Under the pieces are notes generated by a model. The model saw only the letters and a list, made by a program, of their open reading frames with translations. It made no database searches and was not told the DNA's origin. Made by a program: the position numbers and the translations under genes. A DNA stretch of 40,365 bases. Source: Thermoleophilia bacterium (GTDB lineage Bacteria; Actinomycetota; Thermoleophilia; BMS3ABIN01). Below, piece after piece: positions 30,653 to 40,139 of the stretch (positions are counted from its first letter, which is position 1; each line of letters begins with the position of its first letter). The stretch covers positions 1 through 40,365 of the forward strand of contig JACUUL010000013.1 of NCBI GenBank assembly GCA_014859345.1, written 5' to 3'.

Positions 30653-33600
30653 TTACTCTACCTCGATCTGCTCTTCTGCTTCCGTTTCCACTTCCAGCTC
30701 CTCTTCCTCTCCCGACTGCGGGGCAGGCATGAACTCCGGCAGAAGCTCTTTCTCTTCTCCCTCTTCCTCTCCTGCTTCCTTTTTGAGACCGCCTTGCGAG
30801 AGATCGATGCCGAGTTCCTCGGCGGCGCGCCTGAGCTCGTCATCCTCTTCAACCAGCTCCACGCTCTCGCCCTCTTCGGAGACGATACCCACATCGAGGC
30901 TCAGGCTCTGCATCTCTTTCAGCAGCACCTTGAACGACTCCGGGATGTTCGGTTCGGGGATGTTCTCGCCCTTGACAATCGCCTCGTAGGCCTTCACGCG
31001 GCCGATTGTGTCATCAGACTTGATGGTGAGCATCTCCTGCAAGGTATGGGCAGCTCCATAGGCCTCCAAAGCCCAGACTTCCATCTCGCCAAAACGCTGG
31101 CCGCCGAACTGGGCCTTGCCGCCCAGAGGCTGCTGCGTCACCAGTGAATAGGGGCCGGTGGAGCGGGCGTGAATCTTGTCATCCACAAGGTGCAGAAGCT
31201 TCAATGTATACATATATCCTACGGTGATCTTGTCCCCGTAAGGCTCGCCGGTGAGGCCATTATAGAGCTTGACCTTGCCGGAAGCGGGGTTGGGCTCCTC
31301 GCTGTTCAAGGTGTAGCTGATCTTTTTTTCCGGATCATGCTCATAGCATTTTATGAGCGCCTCTTCCACCTCGCCGACCGCGGCGCCGTCGAACACCGGC
31401 GTGGCGACATGAACCGGCGAAGTGAAACCGTTGCCGTCATCCCAGCCGCGGGCCGAGGCCCAGCCCAGGTGCGTCTCCAGAATCTGCCCTATGTTCATCC
31501 GCGAAGGGACACCAAGCGGGTTGAGGATGATGTCCACCGGGGTGCCGTCCTCGAGGAACGGCATGTCCTCCTCGGGCACGATCTTGGAGATGACGCCCTT
31601 GTTGCCATGGCGGCCGGCCAGCTTGTCGCCTTCCGCTATCTTGCGTTTTTTGGCCACGTAGACCCGGACCAGCTTGTTGACGCCAGGGGACAGGTCGTCG
31701 CCCTTGTCCCGGGAGAATATCTTCACGTCGATGACACGGCCGCCTTCGCCATGGGGAACTTTCAGCGAGGTGTCCCGCACCTCGCGCGCTTTCTCCTTGA
31801 ATATGGCGCGGATAAGTTTCTCCTCGGCTGTCAGCTCGGTTTCACCCTTGGGCGTTACCTTTCCCACCAGCAGGTCGCCGGAGATTACCTCGGCGCCCAC
31901 CCGAATGATGCCGTCCTCGTCCAGATCCGCCAGCGATTCCTCGCTGCGGTTGGGGATGTCTCTGGTGATCTCTTCGTCACCCAGTTTGGTGGTCCGGGCC
32001 TCTACTTCGTATTCCTCGATATGAATCGATGAGAGTGTGTCATCCTTGACCAGGCGTTCGCTCAGGATGATGGAGTCCTCGAAGTTGTAGCCTTCCCAGC
32101 TCATGAAGGCGACCAGCAGGTTCTTGCCCAGGGCCATCTCGCCCTGGTCGGTGGACGCGCCGTCGGCCAGCACCGCACCCTTCTTGACCCGCTCGTCTTC
32201 CCTGACCAGCGGCTTCTGGTGGATGAGAGTGCCCTGGTTGGAGCGCAGGTACTTCGATAGCTCATAAGTGTCGTCGCCCTTGCTGGTCTCGACGACGATG
32301 AACCCGGCGTCAACCTCCCTGACCCGGCCGGGATTGCGGGCCATGACGACGTCACCCGTATCCACAGCGGCACGCAACTCCATGCCGGTGCCGATCAGCG
32401 GCGCTTCGGAGACCAGCAGCGGCACGGCCTGGCGCTGCATGTTTGATCCCATCAGGGCCCGGTTGGCGTCGTTATGCTCCAGGAAGGGGATGAGCGCCGT
32501 GGCCACAGAGACGATCTGCTGCGGGGCGACATCCATGTAATCGACGTCTTTGGGTTTGACCGTGACGGCGTCGCCATCGAGGGAGCGCGCCAGGACGGTG
32601 TCGGCCAGGAACTTGCCCGTCTTGGGATTGAACTCGGCGTTGGCCTGGGCGATGACGTACTTGTCCTCCTCGCTGGCGTCCAGGTAGACGATCTCGTCGG
32701 TTACCTTGCCCTTCTCCACCTTGCGGTAGGGGGTCTGGATGAAGCCGAACTCGTTGACAGTGGCAAACGACGAAAGCGAGCCGATGAGACCGATGTTCGG
32801 ACCTTCGGGGGTCTCGATCGGGCACATGCGGCCGTAGTGGGTCGGGTGCACGTCGCGCACCTCGATGGGGGCCCGCTCACGGGTAAGCCCGCCCGCGCCC
32901 AGGGCGCTCAGGCGGCGGCGGTGGGTCAGGCCCGCCAGGGTGTTTGTCTGGTCCATGAATTGGCTAAGCTGCGAAGAGCCGAAAAATTCTTTAAGAGCCG
33001 CAACCACAGGCCGGATATTGATGATATGCTGAGGTGTGATGGCGTCCACGTCCTCGGTGGTCATCCGCTCCTTGACCACACGCTCCATGCGGTAAAGACC
33101 GATGCGGAAAGCCTCCTGCACCAGCTCGCCCACGGTGCGCAGGCGGCGGTTGCCGAAATGCTCGTACTCGTCGAGGTCGTGGATGATCTCCTCCCGGGGG
33201 AGGCTGGCCGCCTCGGCTGCGTAGTCCGCGGAATCCTCGGGCACGCCCAGCTTATCGGGCAGCTTGACGAGTTCGCGGATGAGTTCAATGATGTCATCAT
33301 GGGTGAGCACGCGCGTGGAAAGCGGCACATCAAGGCCCAGCCGGGTGTTGAGTTTGTAACGGCCGACCTTGGTCAGATCGTATCGTTTAGGGTCGAAGAA
33401 CAGCGCGTTCATCAGTGAACGGGCGCTCTCCAGGCTGGGCGGTTCGCCGGGGCGCTGCTTTTTGAACAGTTCGATGAGCGCCTCCTCGGGCGAGGTGGTG
33501 CCGTCCTTGTCGAGGGTATTCTTTATATATATGGAGCCGCCGAACATCTGCAGGATCTCTTCATCCGGACCGTAGCCCAGCGCCCTCAGCAGCACCGTCA

Positions 33601-34180
33601 CCGGCAGCTTGCGCTTGCGGTCGATACGGACGTTGATGACGCCCTTCTTGTCGATTTCCAGCTCCAGCCAGGAGCCCCGCGATGGCATCAGGTTGGCCAC
33701 GAACACCTGCTTGGACGGATCCTTGGGTTCCATGACGTACGCGCCCGGGGACCGGACCAACTGGGTCACGACAACCCTTTCCGTGCCGTTGATGATGAAG
33801 GTGCCCCAATCGGTCATCATGGGGAAATCGCCCATGAACACGGTTTGTTCACGGATCTCCCCTGTCTCCTTATTGATGAAACGGATAGTCATGAACAGGG
33901 GCGCGGCATAGTTGCCGTCCTTGTCCCTGCACTCATTGATCGACTGTGCCGGCTCCTCAAAATAATGATCCCCGAACTCAACGGCGAGCGTGCCGGTGTA
34001 ATCTTCAATCGGGGAAATATCGGCAATGGTCTCCCTGACGCCTTCGGTCAGAAACCATTGGTATGAACTTTTCTGGATATCGATTAGGTTGGGCACCTCC
34101 AATATCTTTTCCAGCTTGGAGAAGGTTCTCCGGTAGCGAGGACATTCTGCGTGAAGAGAAAGTTGCTCCAAAAGGCTCAC
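30653..34180 (-). CDS. rpoB: RNA polymerase beta subunit
   Basis: 1175 aa; [67 protein letters not shown]. Confidence 0.98.
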   Translation of the reverse strand: MSLLEQLSLHAECPRYRRTFSKLEKILEVPNLIDIQKSSYQWFLTEGVRETIADISPIEDYTGTLAVEFGDHYFEEPAQSINECRDKDGNYAAPLFMTIRFINKETGEIREQTVFMGDFPMMTDWGTFIINGTERVVVTQLVRSPGAYVMEPKDPSKQVFVANLMPSRGSWLELEIDKKGVINVRIDRKRKLPVTVLLRALGYGPDEEILQMFGGSIYIKNTLDKDGTTSPEEALIELFKKQRPGEPPSLESARSLMNALFFDPKRYDLTKVGRYKLNTRLGLDVPLSTRVLTHDDIIELIRELVKLPDKLGVPEDSADYAAEAASLPREEIIHDLDEYEHFGNRRLRTVGELVQEAFRIGLYRMERVVKERMTTEDVDAITPQHIINIRPVVAALKEFFGSSQLSQFMDQTNTLAGLTHRRRLSALGAGGLTRERAPIEVRDVHPTHYGRMCPIETPEGPNIGLIGSLSSFATVNEFGFIQTPYRKVEKGKVTDEIVYLDASEEDKYVIAQANAEFNPKTGKFLADTVLARSLDGDAVTVKPKDVDYMDVAPQQIVSVATALIPFLEHNDANRALMGSNMQRQAVPLLVSEAPLIGTGMELRAAVDTGDVVMARNPGRVREVDAGFIVVETSKGDDTYELSKYLRSNQGTLIHQKPLVREDERVKKGAVLADGASTDQGEMALGKNLLVAFMSWEGYNFEDSIILSERLVKDDTLSSIHIEEYEVEARTTKLGDEEITRDIPNRSEESLADLDEDGIIRVGAEVISGDLLVGKVTPKGETELTAEEKLIRAIFKEKAREVRDTSLKVPHGEGGRVIDVKIFSRDKGDDLSPGVNKLVRVYVAKKRKIAEGDKLAGRHGNKGVISKIVPEEDMPFLEDGTPVDIILNPLGVPSRMNIGQILETHLGWASARGWDDGNGFTSPVHVATPVFDGAAVGEVEEALIKCYEHDPEKKISYTLNSEEPNPASGKVKLYNGLTGEPYGDKITVGYMYTLKLLHLVDDKIHARSTGPYSLVTQQPLGGKAQFGGQRFGEMEVWALEAYGAAHTLQEMLTIKSDDTIGRVKAYEAIVKGENIPEPNIPESFKVLLKEMQSLSLDVGIVSEEGESVELVEEDDELRRAAEELGIDLSQGGLKKEAGEEEGEEKELLPEFMPAPQSGEEEELEVETEAEEQIEVE

Positions 34181-34377
34181 CCCTCGAGGATGGATTCATT
34201 GCATGGTAGTACGACGTGCTTTAGGCACGAACTAAGAAATATAGCATACTGGACCGTGGGAAGCAAGAAATATTTGGCTTCCGCCATCACCCGACCGCTC
34301 CGGAGATGCAAGGTGTTTCGAACTTTTTATTGTTACCCGGTACCAGAGGATTCAAACACGGCAACTTGGGTTCCTCC

Positions 34378-34400
34378 GGCCGGGCGTGTCCGGCCCGGCC
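34378..34400 (-). promoter_or_regulatory. Stem-loop in the rplL-rpoB gap
   Basis: GGCCGGGC-(7 nt)-GCCCGGCC, 8-bp perfect stem, no T-tract. Confidence 0.5.
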
Positions 34401-34500
34401 TTCCCCCGGGGGCGGCTATCTTGACATGATCCCGGCTCCCGGCCCGCCGTTTCTGCTTTAAACAGCCTGCCGAGGCCATCCACTGCCAAATGACGGTTTG

Positions 34501-34884
34501 CTATTTGACTTCCACGGTGGCGCCGACCTCTTCGAGTTTGGCCTTGACGTCCTCGGCCTCCTCCTTCGACACTTTCTCCTTGACCGGCTTCGGTGCTCCG
34601 TCGACGACCTCCTTGGCCTCTTTAAGGCCGAGACCGGTGGCCGCGCGAACGACCTTGATGACCTGGATCTTCTTGTCGCCCACAGCGGCGAGCACCACAT
34701 CAAACTCGGTCTTCTCCTCCTCGGCGGCGCCGGCCTCGGCGGGCGCGCCGGCCGCGGGACCGGCGGCCACGGCCACCGGAGCGGCGGCGCTAACGCCAAA
34801 CTCTTCCTCCAGCGCCTTTACCAGCTCGGCCAGCTCGGTGACGCTGAGCTTCTTGATTTCTTCTATCAGGGTATCAACTGCCAT
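34501..34884 (-). CDS. rplL: 50S ribosomal protein L7/L12
   Basis: Start trimmed to [32 protein letters not shown] within ORF 34501..35280; [47 protein letters not shown]. Confidence 0.98.
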   Translation of the reverse strand: MAVDTLIEEIKKLSVTELAELVKALEEEFGVSAAAPVAVAAGPAAGAPAEAGAAEEEKTEFDVVLAAVGDKKIQVIKVVRAATGLGLKEAKEVVDGAPKPVKEKVSKEEAEDVKAKLEEVGATVEVK

Positions 34885-34960
34885 CTTTCTCCTCCTGCGT
34901 GTAGGTCTCTTTAAGTGCGCTCCAGGCGGGATGCCTCCCGCAACGACGTTCTGCCGGCGA

Positions 34961-34991
34961 CCGGCCATTCCTTTATGTGAGCAATGGCCGG
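34961..34991 (-). promoter_or_regulatory. Stem-loop in the rplJ-rplL gap
   Basis: CCGGCCATT-(13 nt)-AATGGCCGG, 9-bp perfect stem. Confidence 0.55.
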
Positions 34992-35000
34992 CGTCTGGCG

Positions 35001-35525
35001 CTAGGCCGCCTCCTCCTTTTGTTCCTGTATCCGCGTCAGCACGGTAACCAATCCCCGGATCGGTCCGGCGCAAACCGTGGCGAGGCCTCGGACCGGCCCC
35101 ATCATGGCGCCCAGCAGCTGCGCCTGCAAAACCTCCTTGGCTGGCAGCGACGCCAGAAACTTGATCTTTTCCGCGTCCACGATTTTGCCCTCGAGGATGC
35201 CGCCCTTGATCTCCAGCGGCTTGAAGTCTTTGGCGTACCTGACCAGGCTCTTGGCAGGGCCGACAGCGTCTTCGGGGCAAAAAGCGATGGCCGTGGGTCC
35301 TTCCAGCAGCTCCTTTATCTGGCCCGAGCCTGCCTCTTCGGCGGCCAGGATCATCAGCCTGTTCTTGACTACTTCATAGCTGGCGCCAGCTTCCCGTATG
35401 CCATTCCTCAATTCCTGCGCCTCAACCACGGAAAGTCCGCGGTAATCGGCGAGCAGCATTGCGGCGCTGCCCCTTGCCAGCTCCGCCAGTTTGGCAACCC
35501 TTGCTTCTTTCTCCTTCCTGTTCAT
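35001..35525 (-). CDS. rplJ: 50S ribosomal protein L10
   Basis: [62 protein letters not shown]; precedes rplL. Confidence 0.97.
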   Translation of the reverse strand: MNRKEKEARVAKLAELARGSAAMLLADYRGLSVVEAQELRNGIREAGASYEVVKNRLMILAAEEAGSGQIKELLEGPTAIAFCPEDAVGPAKSLVRYAKDFKPLEIKGGILEGKIVDAEKIKFLASLPAKEVLQAQLLGAMMGPVRGLATVCAGPIRGLVTVLTRIQEQKEEAA

Positions 35526-35611
35526 CTCTCACCTCCCGCAAAATCATATCCATCGCCCCCTGGCGTTTTCGCCAGGAGTGACAAAATACGCGTATCTGGC
35601 AGATAAACCGT

Positions 35612-35790
35612 TCCGCAAAACAAAAAGCCTGCCGCTCCGGCAGACTCAGAGGGACAACGCCATCGCGCGCATAGCGCTGTCGGATAATCCCTTAATCCAC
35701 CTCGGCGGGCGGGCCCTTGGGGGGCCCCTTGGGCCTGCTTCGCGCATCGGCGCGGACAACAGGCACCGGCTTTCTCTGGTGCTATTTCTA
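35612..35790 (-). ncRNA. L10 leader-like ribosomal protein autoregulatory region, boundaries approximate
   Basis: In the 331-nt rplA-rplJ gap; minus strand contains GCCCGCCGAGGTGGATTAAGGGATTATCCGACAGCG, similar to recalled L10-leader sequences, then an intrinsic attenuator. Confidence 0.6.
35616..35645 (-). terminator. Intrinsic attenuator in the rplJ leader
   Basis: Minus: GTCTGCCG-GAG-CGGCAGGC-TTTTTGTTTT. Confidence 0.8.
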
Positions 35791-35856
35791 TTTAATTTTC
35801 AGTTCGGCTTTCCCCTACCCGGTTTTATGCGCCCAGGACAGACATCCGAAAGCAGC

Positions 35857-36573
35857 TCAGGCGCTTTCTTCCAGAAAATTCCTCGTTATCATGGGATTGA
35901 TGCGCACGCCGGGGCCCATGGTAGTGGTCATCACGACAGACTTCATGTACCGGCCCTTGGCCGCGGCCGGCTTGGCCCGGATGAGCTCTTCCATCACAGT
36001 GCCGTAATTCTCCACCAGTTGTTCCCCGGTAAACGACAGCTTGCCGATGGCGATATGCACGATGCCGGTCCGGTCGGTGCGGTATTCCACCTTGCCGGCT
36101 TTGGCATCCTTTACAGCCTTGCCGACATCGAAGGTGACAGTGCCTGCCTTCGGATTGGGCATCAGTCCCCGGGGGCCAAGCGCCCGGCCCAGACGGCCCA
36201 CGACCTTCATCATATCCGGAGTGGCGATCGCCACGTCGAAATCAAACCAGCCACCGTCAATTTTTTTGGCCAGATCCTCACTGCCCACGAAATCGGCGCC
36301 GGCATCCCTGGCCTCCTTTTCCTTCTCTCCTTCAGCAAAGACCGCTACCCGCATCTCTTTGCCCGTGCCATGGGGAAGCATGGTGGTGCTGCGGATCATC
36401 TGGTCGGCTTTGCGGGGGTCAACCCCCAGCCGGAAATGCACTTCGACCGTCTCGTCGAACTTGGCGGCCGGCAGGCTTTTGACCAGGCGCACTGCCTCCA
36501 GCGGAGAATAAAGTTTTTCCCGTTCTATTTTCTGACGCGACTCGCGCAGCCTTCTGCTCATCCTGACGCCCAC
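35857..36573 (-). CDS. rplA: 50S ribosomal protein L1
   Basis: [83 protein letters not shown]. Confidence 0.98.
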   Translation of the reverse strand: MGVRMSRRLRESRQKIEREKLYSPLEAVRLVKSLPAAKFDETVEVHFRLGVDPRKADQMIRSTTMLPHGTGKEMRVAVFAEGEKEKEARDAGADFVGSEDLAKKIDGGWFDFDVAIATPDMMKVVGRLGRALGPRGLMPNPKAGTVTFDVGKAVKDAKAGKVEYRTDRTGIVHIAIGKLSFTGEQLVENYGTVMEELIRAKPAAAKGRYMKSVVMTTTMGPGVRINPMITRNFLEESA

Positions 36574-36996
36574 CTACCGCACCTCGATTCCCATGCTCCG
36601 CGCCGTGCCGGCGATGATCTTCATGGCCGCCTCGACGTCATTGGCGTTCAGATCCTTCATCTTGAGCTCGGCTATCTCGCGCACCTTGGCCGCCGGAACC
36701 GTAGCCACCTTTTCGCGGTGGGGTTCGCCGGAGCCTTTTTCGATGCCCGCGGCTTTTTTCAACAGGATCGCCGCCGGCGGGGTCTTGGTGATAAAAGTGA
36801 AGGAGCGGTCTTCAAATACCGTTATCTCCACGGGGATTATCGTGTCGCCTTCCTGATTCGTCTTCTCGTTGAAGACCTTGCAGAAGTCCATGATATTGAC
36901 TCCGTGCTGGCCCAGCGCAGGGCCAACCGGCGGGGCCGGATTCGCCTGGCCCGCGGGAATCTGGAGCTTGATCAGTGTCATTACTTTCTTGGCCAT
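36574..36996 (-). CDS. rplK: 50S ribosomal protein L11
   Basis: Start trimmed to [46 protein letters not shown] within ORF 36574..37143. Confidence 0.97.
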   Translation of the reverse strand: MAKKVMTLIKLQIPAGQANPAPPVGPALGQHGVNIMDFCKVFNEKTNQEGDTIIPVEITVFEDRSFTFITKTPPAAILLKKAAGIEKGSGEPHREKVATVPAAKVREIAELKMKDLNANDVEAAMKIIAGTARSMGIEVR

Positions 36997-37148
36997 AAAG
37001 TTACCGTTCCGGGTTATGTCCCGTTTCCGTATCCGCAGCCCGGAGCCATCCCGGACCCGCGAAAAAAAATGGAAGCCCGCCTTTGGCGCAAGAGTGAAGG
37101 ATACAGCAAAAACAGCCCGGGCCGCAAGCCGCGCCCGGGTCAAGATTC

Positions 37149-37673
37149 CTATACTTTCTTCACCTGGTCGAAACTGAGCTCCACCGGAGTTTCCCGGCCG
37201 AAGATATTGACCAGCACCTTGAGCTTGCTCTGGTCCTCGCTGATTTCGGCTATCTCGCCGTTAAAGTCGGACAGCGGGCCGCTCATCACCCGCACGGTCT
37301 CTCCCACGCTGAACATGGCCACGGCTTTGGGCTTCTCCACCGTGGTCGTGTGAAGAATGCGGTCCACTTCCTGCGGATTCAAGGGGATGGGCTTGTTTCC
37401 CGAGCCTACGAAACCGGTGACGCCGGGGGTATTCTTCACCAGCCCCCATGAATCGTCGTTCATATTCATGTTCACGAGCACATAACCGGGGAAGACCCTT
37501 TTCTCGGTCTGCACCTTCTGGCCGTTCTTCGTCTCGACCACCTGCTCGGTGGGAACCACGACCTCCTTGACGTACTGCTCCTGGTTCATGGTTTTGATCC
37601 GCTGCAGCAGGTTCAGCCGAACCTTGTTCTCGTGGCCGGAGTAAGTATTTATGACGTACCAGTTAAACGGCAT
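37149..37673 (-). CDS. nusG: Transcription termination/antitermination protein NusG
   Basis: [69 protein letters not shown] region [18 protein letters not shown]. Confidence 0.98.
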   Translation of the reverse strand: MPFNWYVINTYSGHENKVRLNLLQRIKTMNQEQYVKEVVVPTEQVVETKNGQKVQTEKRVFPGYVLVNMNMNDDSWGLVKNTPGVTGFVGSGNKPIPLNPQEVDRILHTTTVEKPKAVAMFSVGETVRVMSGPLSDFNGEIAEISEDQSKLKVLVNIFGRETPVELSFDQVKKV

Positions 37674-37694
37674 AGCCGCTTTTTGCTCCCTTCC

Positions 37695-38081
37695 TCAACC
37701 AAAAAGACCTGCGATAAATGTTATGAATCTGGAGAAAATCTCGTCAAAAATGAAAATGTAGACGCCGGCGATGGCAACGGCGATCAGAACCACCACGGTC
37801 GACTGGGTTAGTTCTTCCCGGTTGGGCCATGTAACCTTGGTCAGCTCCAGACGGACCTCGCGCAGGAAACGGACGGCGCTCCGCTTTTTTTTGGCGCCTG
37901 CTTTCGACGGCTTGGCGGTCCTTGCCGCTCTGGCGGTGGTAGCGCGGGCCTTCAGGCCCTTGGCCTCCGGCTTTGTCTTGACGTCTTTGCCTTTGGCGGC
38001 TGTCTTCGGGGCGGCCTTCTTGCCGCCCTTCTTAGCGGGCACAGCCGCCTGTTTCTTTTTTGCCCTGGCTGGTTTAGCCAA
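37695..38081 (-). CDS. secE: Preprotein translocase SecE with about 67-aa Lys/Ala-rich N-terminal extension
   Basis: FLREVRLELTKVTWPNREELTQSTVVVLIAVAIAGVYIFIFDEIFSRFI. Confidence 0.95.
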   Translation of the reverse strand: MAKPARAKKKQAAVPAKKGGKKAAPKTAAKGKDVKTKPEAKGLKARATTARAARTAKPSKAGAKKKRSAVRFLREVRLELTKVTWPNREELTQSTVVVLIAVAIAGVYIFIFDEIFSRFITFIAGLFG

Positions 38082-38118
38082 AACCGTTCCTTTGTCTGCC
38101 TGTTACGGTATAGATTTA

Positions 38119-38195
38119 TGGCAGGGCAGGAGGGACTCGAACCCCCAACATCCGGTTTTGGAGACCGGCGCTCTACCAGTTGGAGCTACTGCCCT
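38119..38195 (-). tRNA. tRNA-Trp (anticodon CCA), encoded 3' CCA
   Basis: AGGGCAG acceptor pairs with CTGCCCT; anticodon arm CCGGT-CTCCAAA-ACCGG; T arm GGGGGTTCGAGTCCCTC; ends GCCA. Confidence 0.96.
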
Positions 38196-38293
38196 TTAAA
38201 GGCCCCGAAAGGCCTGCTTCAGGGTTGAATTATAACCCTGCCGCCGAGCCTTTCGCAAAAAAAGCCGCGGCGTCCCGGACGGGACTTGACGGC

Positions 38294-38455
38294 CTAGCGC
38301 GTCTCCTTGTGCGCAGTATGCTTCCGGCAATAAGGGCAATATTTCCTGAGCTCCAGCCGGTCCCTGTCGTTTATCTTGTTCTTGGTGGTATTGTAATTTC
38401 TATGCTTGCACTCGGTGCAGGCAAGAGTTACCATCGGTCGTTTGTCAGACGCCAT
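38294..38455 (-). CDS. rpmG: 50S ribosomal protein L33 (C+ form), absent from the ORF track
   Basis: Manual translation: [53 protein letters not shown] (53 aa). Confidence 0.96.
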   Translation of the reverse strand: MASDKRPMVTLACTECKHRNYNTTKNKINDRDRLELRKYCPYCRKHTAHKETR

Positions 38456-38635
38456 TCTGATTCCCTGCTTTCAAGCATTATAAAAGACGGCCAAGCCGTC
38501 CGTTCCAACAGAACAAAGATAGCAGAACCACAGCCGGATGCGCAAGAAATCGTCGTCATCGCTGCTCCGCTGCAGAAAAGTCCCGGGCAAAGAAGAAAGA
38601 GTCCATAAAAAGGCTCTACTCTGCCGCAGTTATAC

Positions 38636-38664
38636 GTAAAAGGACCGCCTTGCGGTCCTTTTAC
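38636..38664. terminator. Bidirectional intrinsic terminator separating rpmG from the upstream membrane protein gene
   Basis: GTAAAAGGACCGC-CTT-GCGGTCCTTTTAC, 13-bp perfect stem. Confidence 0.85.
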
Positions 38665-38700
38665 AGCCAAGCAGATGTGTTATGTGGAGCGGTCCGTCAA

Positions 38701-39357
38701 TCAAGCGGCCCTGCGCTCGGCCCGCTCTTCCTCAACGGCCATGCTTCCCGCCCGCCGGACAGCCAGCCTGGAACCCAGCCAGCCACCGAAGACTGCCGCC
38801 GCCAGGCTCAGCAGAGCCGCCAGCAGGAACAGTCCACTGGTCGCTGTGGCGACATCAGTGGCCGTTTCCAGCTCCACGGGGGTGGCATCGACAGTGAAGG
38901 TCTCCACCAGGTTGGTTGCCACCAGCCCGAAGCCAAGGATGCCCGTGACTCCGATTGTTGCCAGGACAACTCCGCCCACAATAAGGAGCGACCACACCGA
39001 TATGCCATGCCATATGCCGTCTCCACGAGTCATGGAGCCTCCGATTCTGGCAGCTACCCACGCTCCTATGAATGTGGCTATCAGCACACTGGCAGCTGTC
39101 CAGATGCCGATACCGATATTGACATCGTTAAGTTCGGTCAGATTCGTGATGGACGCGGCCCCGTAACCGACGAACGTGCCCAGGGCTACCAGCACCAGCT
39201 GCACCGCCAGGGCTACAAATACGCCGACGAGGATTGCTCCCCAACTGATCCGCCTCATAAAGCCAAAACCGGTAGGCATCATGCGCCGGCTCTCATATAC
39301 ATCCGCACTTTCATGCCACTCTGGACGCGGCCCCGCATGTGTCTCTTTCTCCTGCAT
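38701..39357 (-). CDS. Conserved hypothetical multi-TM membrane protein
   Basis: 218 aa; FMRRISWGAILVGVFVALAVQLVLVALGTFVGYGAA ... IGAWVAARIGG ... AAVFGGWLGSRLAVRR; GGAGGTGT Shine-Dalgarno. Confidence 0.85.
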   Translation of the reverse strand: MQEKETHAGPRPEWHESADVYESRRMMPTGFGFMRRISWGAILVGVFVALAVQLVLVALGTFVGYGAASITNLTELNDVNIGIGIWTAASVLIATFIGAWVAARIGGSMTRGDGIWHGISVWSLLIVGGVVLATIGVTGILGFGLVATNLVETFTVDATPVELETATDVATATSGLFLLAALLSLAAAVFGGWLGSRLAVRRAGSMAVEEERAERRAA

Positions 39358-39429
39358 TTCCTACACCTCCTTCCGGCAATGCAATTTGTTTCTTAATTAG
39401 GATTTACCGGTTTTTTGGAGAGTTAAACA

Positions 39430-39452
39430 GGAAAAAAGCTGCCAGAGCGGCT
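39430..39452 (-). terminator. Possible intrinsic terminator upstream of the membrane protein gene
   Basis: Minus: AGCCGC-TCTG-GCAGCT-TTTTT, one mismatch in the stem. Confidence 0.4.
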
Positions 39453-39667
39453 TGGCTCCGGGTGTTCCCCCAGGCTCGTTTCTTTTTTTGTAAGAATGCG
39501 AACGCCGTGCTTACAAGGAGGCGTCCGGTTGGGGCCGGCAAGGGCTTGCGGGCTTCACCAGGAAAGTTATCCAGGCATCCGGGGAAAACATGGCAGATCA
39601 GCGCCGAGAGCCGCTAAAATGAGTAAGGAATAAGTTATATGAGAACATATTGACAATAGTAATATTA

Positions 39668-39855
39668 TTATATAAGTGGTTTCTCGTCTGGTGACGCCTT
39701 GGTATCCTCCTTTATCACTTCCTGTATTTTTGGTTCCGGTTGCATTTCCGGTTGCTCGCCAGGCTCTTCAGCGGGATGCCGTTTCATGTACTCCTGAACT
39801 TTTCGTTCCTCCCAATCCGAGCCGAATATCCGATCCTTTAGAAATACATCGTCTT
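39668..39855 (-). pseudogene. Possible C-terminal fragment of a decayed gene
   Basis: Minus frame reads DDVFLKDRIFGSDWEERKVQEYMKRHPAEEPGEQPEMQPEPKIQEVIKEDTKASPDEKPLI*, with an in-frame TAA just upstream and no good start. Confidence 0.3.
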
Positions 39856-39904
39856 AAGAGATTTAAAGACAAGATGTTGTTTCCACCAAGTCGACTATTT
39901 AACC

Positions 39905-40087
39905 TTGTGGATGCATGTTTTATCGGGAAGGGAGGGTATAGGACCGAAGGTCGTTTACCTTTCGCATAGGGTGGATGCTGAAAAAACGATGGTAGACCAG
40001 GTGCTACGCTATTCGAACAGGTATAAAGATGAGATTTACCTGCTGAATTCGCTAAGGCAGCTCACAGAGAAGACTTCTGCCTTTTAA
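39905..40087 (+). pseudogene. Possible C-terminal fragment, perhaps frameshifted
   Basis: GPKVVYLSHRVDAEKTMVDQVLRYSNRYKDEIYLLNSLRQLTEKTSAF* looks coding; the upstream frame (ORF 39676..39969) would join by one frameshift. Confidence 0.3.
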
Positions 40088-40139
40088 TCCTTGCCGACAA
40101 TCTCATTTCTCGTGAAAAAAAGAAACCCGGGGAAGACTC

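Noticed and set aside
26658-34180. Inteins or split genes in rpoB/rpoC
   Set aside because: Both read through as continuous canonical proteins of normal length with catalytic motifs intact.
34885-35280. N-terminal extension of L7/L12 in ORF 34501..35280
   Set aside because: The frame overlaps rplJ; the canonical [15 protein letters not shown] start with upstream GGAGGAG-like SD is at 34884.
36997-37143. N-terminal extension of L11 in ORF 36574..37143
   Set aside because: The canonical L11 start [32 protein letters not shown] is internal; upstream residues look like translated leader.
35491-37353. 620-aa plus-strand ORF opposite rplJ start, rplA, rplK and nusG end
   Set aside because: Runs through several confident minus-strand genes and the rplJ leader; low-quality His/Arg/Pro-rich translation.
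39360-39660. Riboswitch upstream of the 38701..39357 membrane protein gene
   Set aside because: Several short hairpins present, but none matches a riboswitch consensus I could recognise; left as hairpin-rich spacer.
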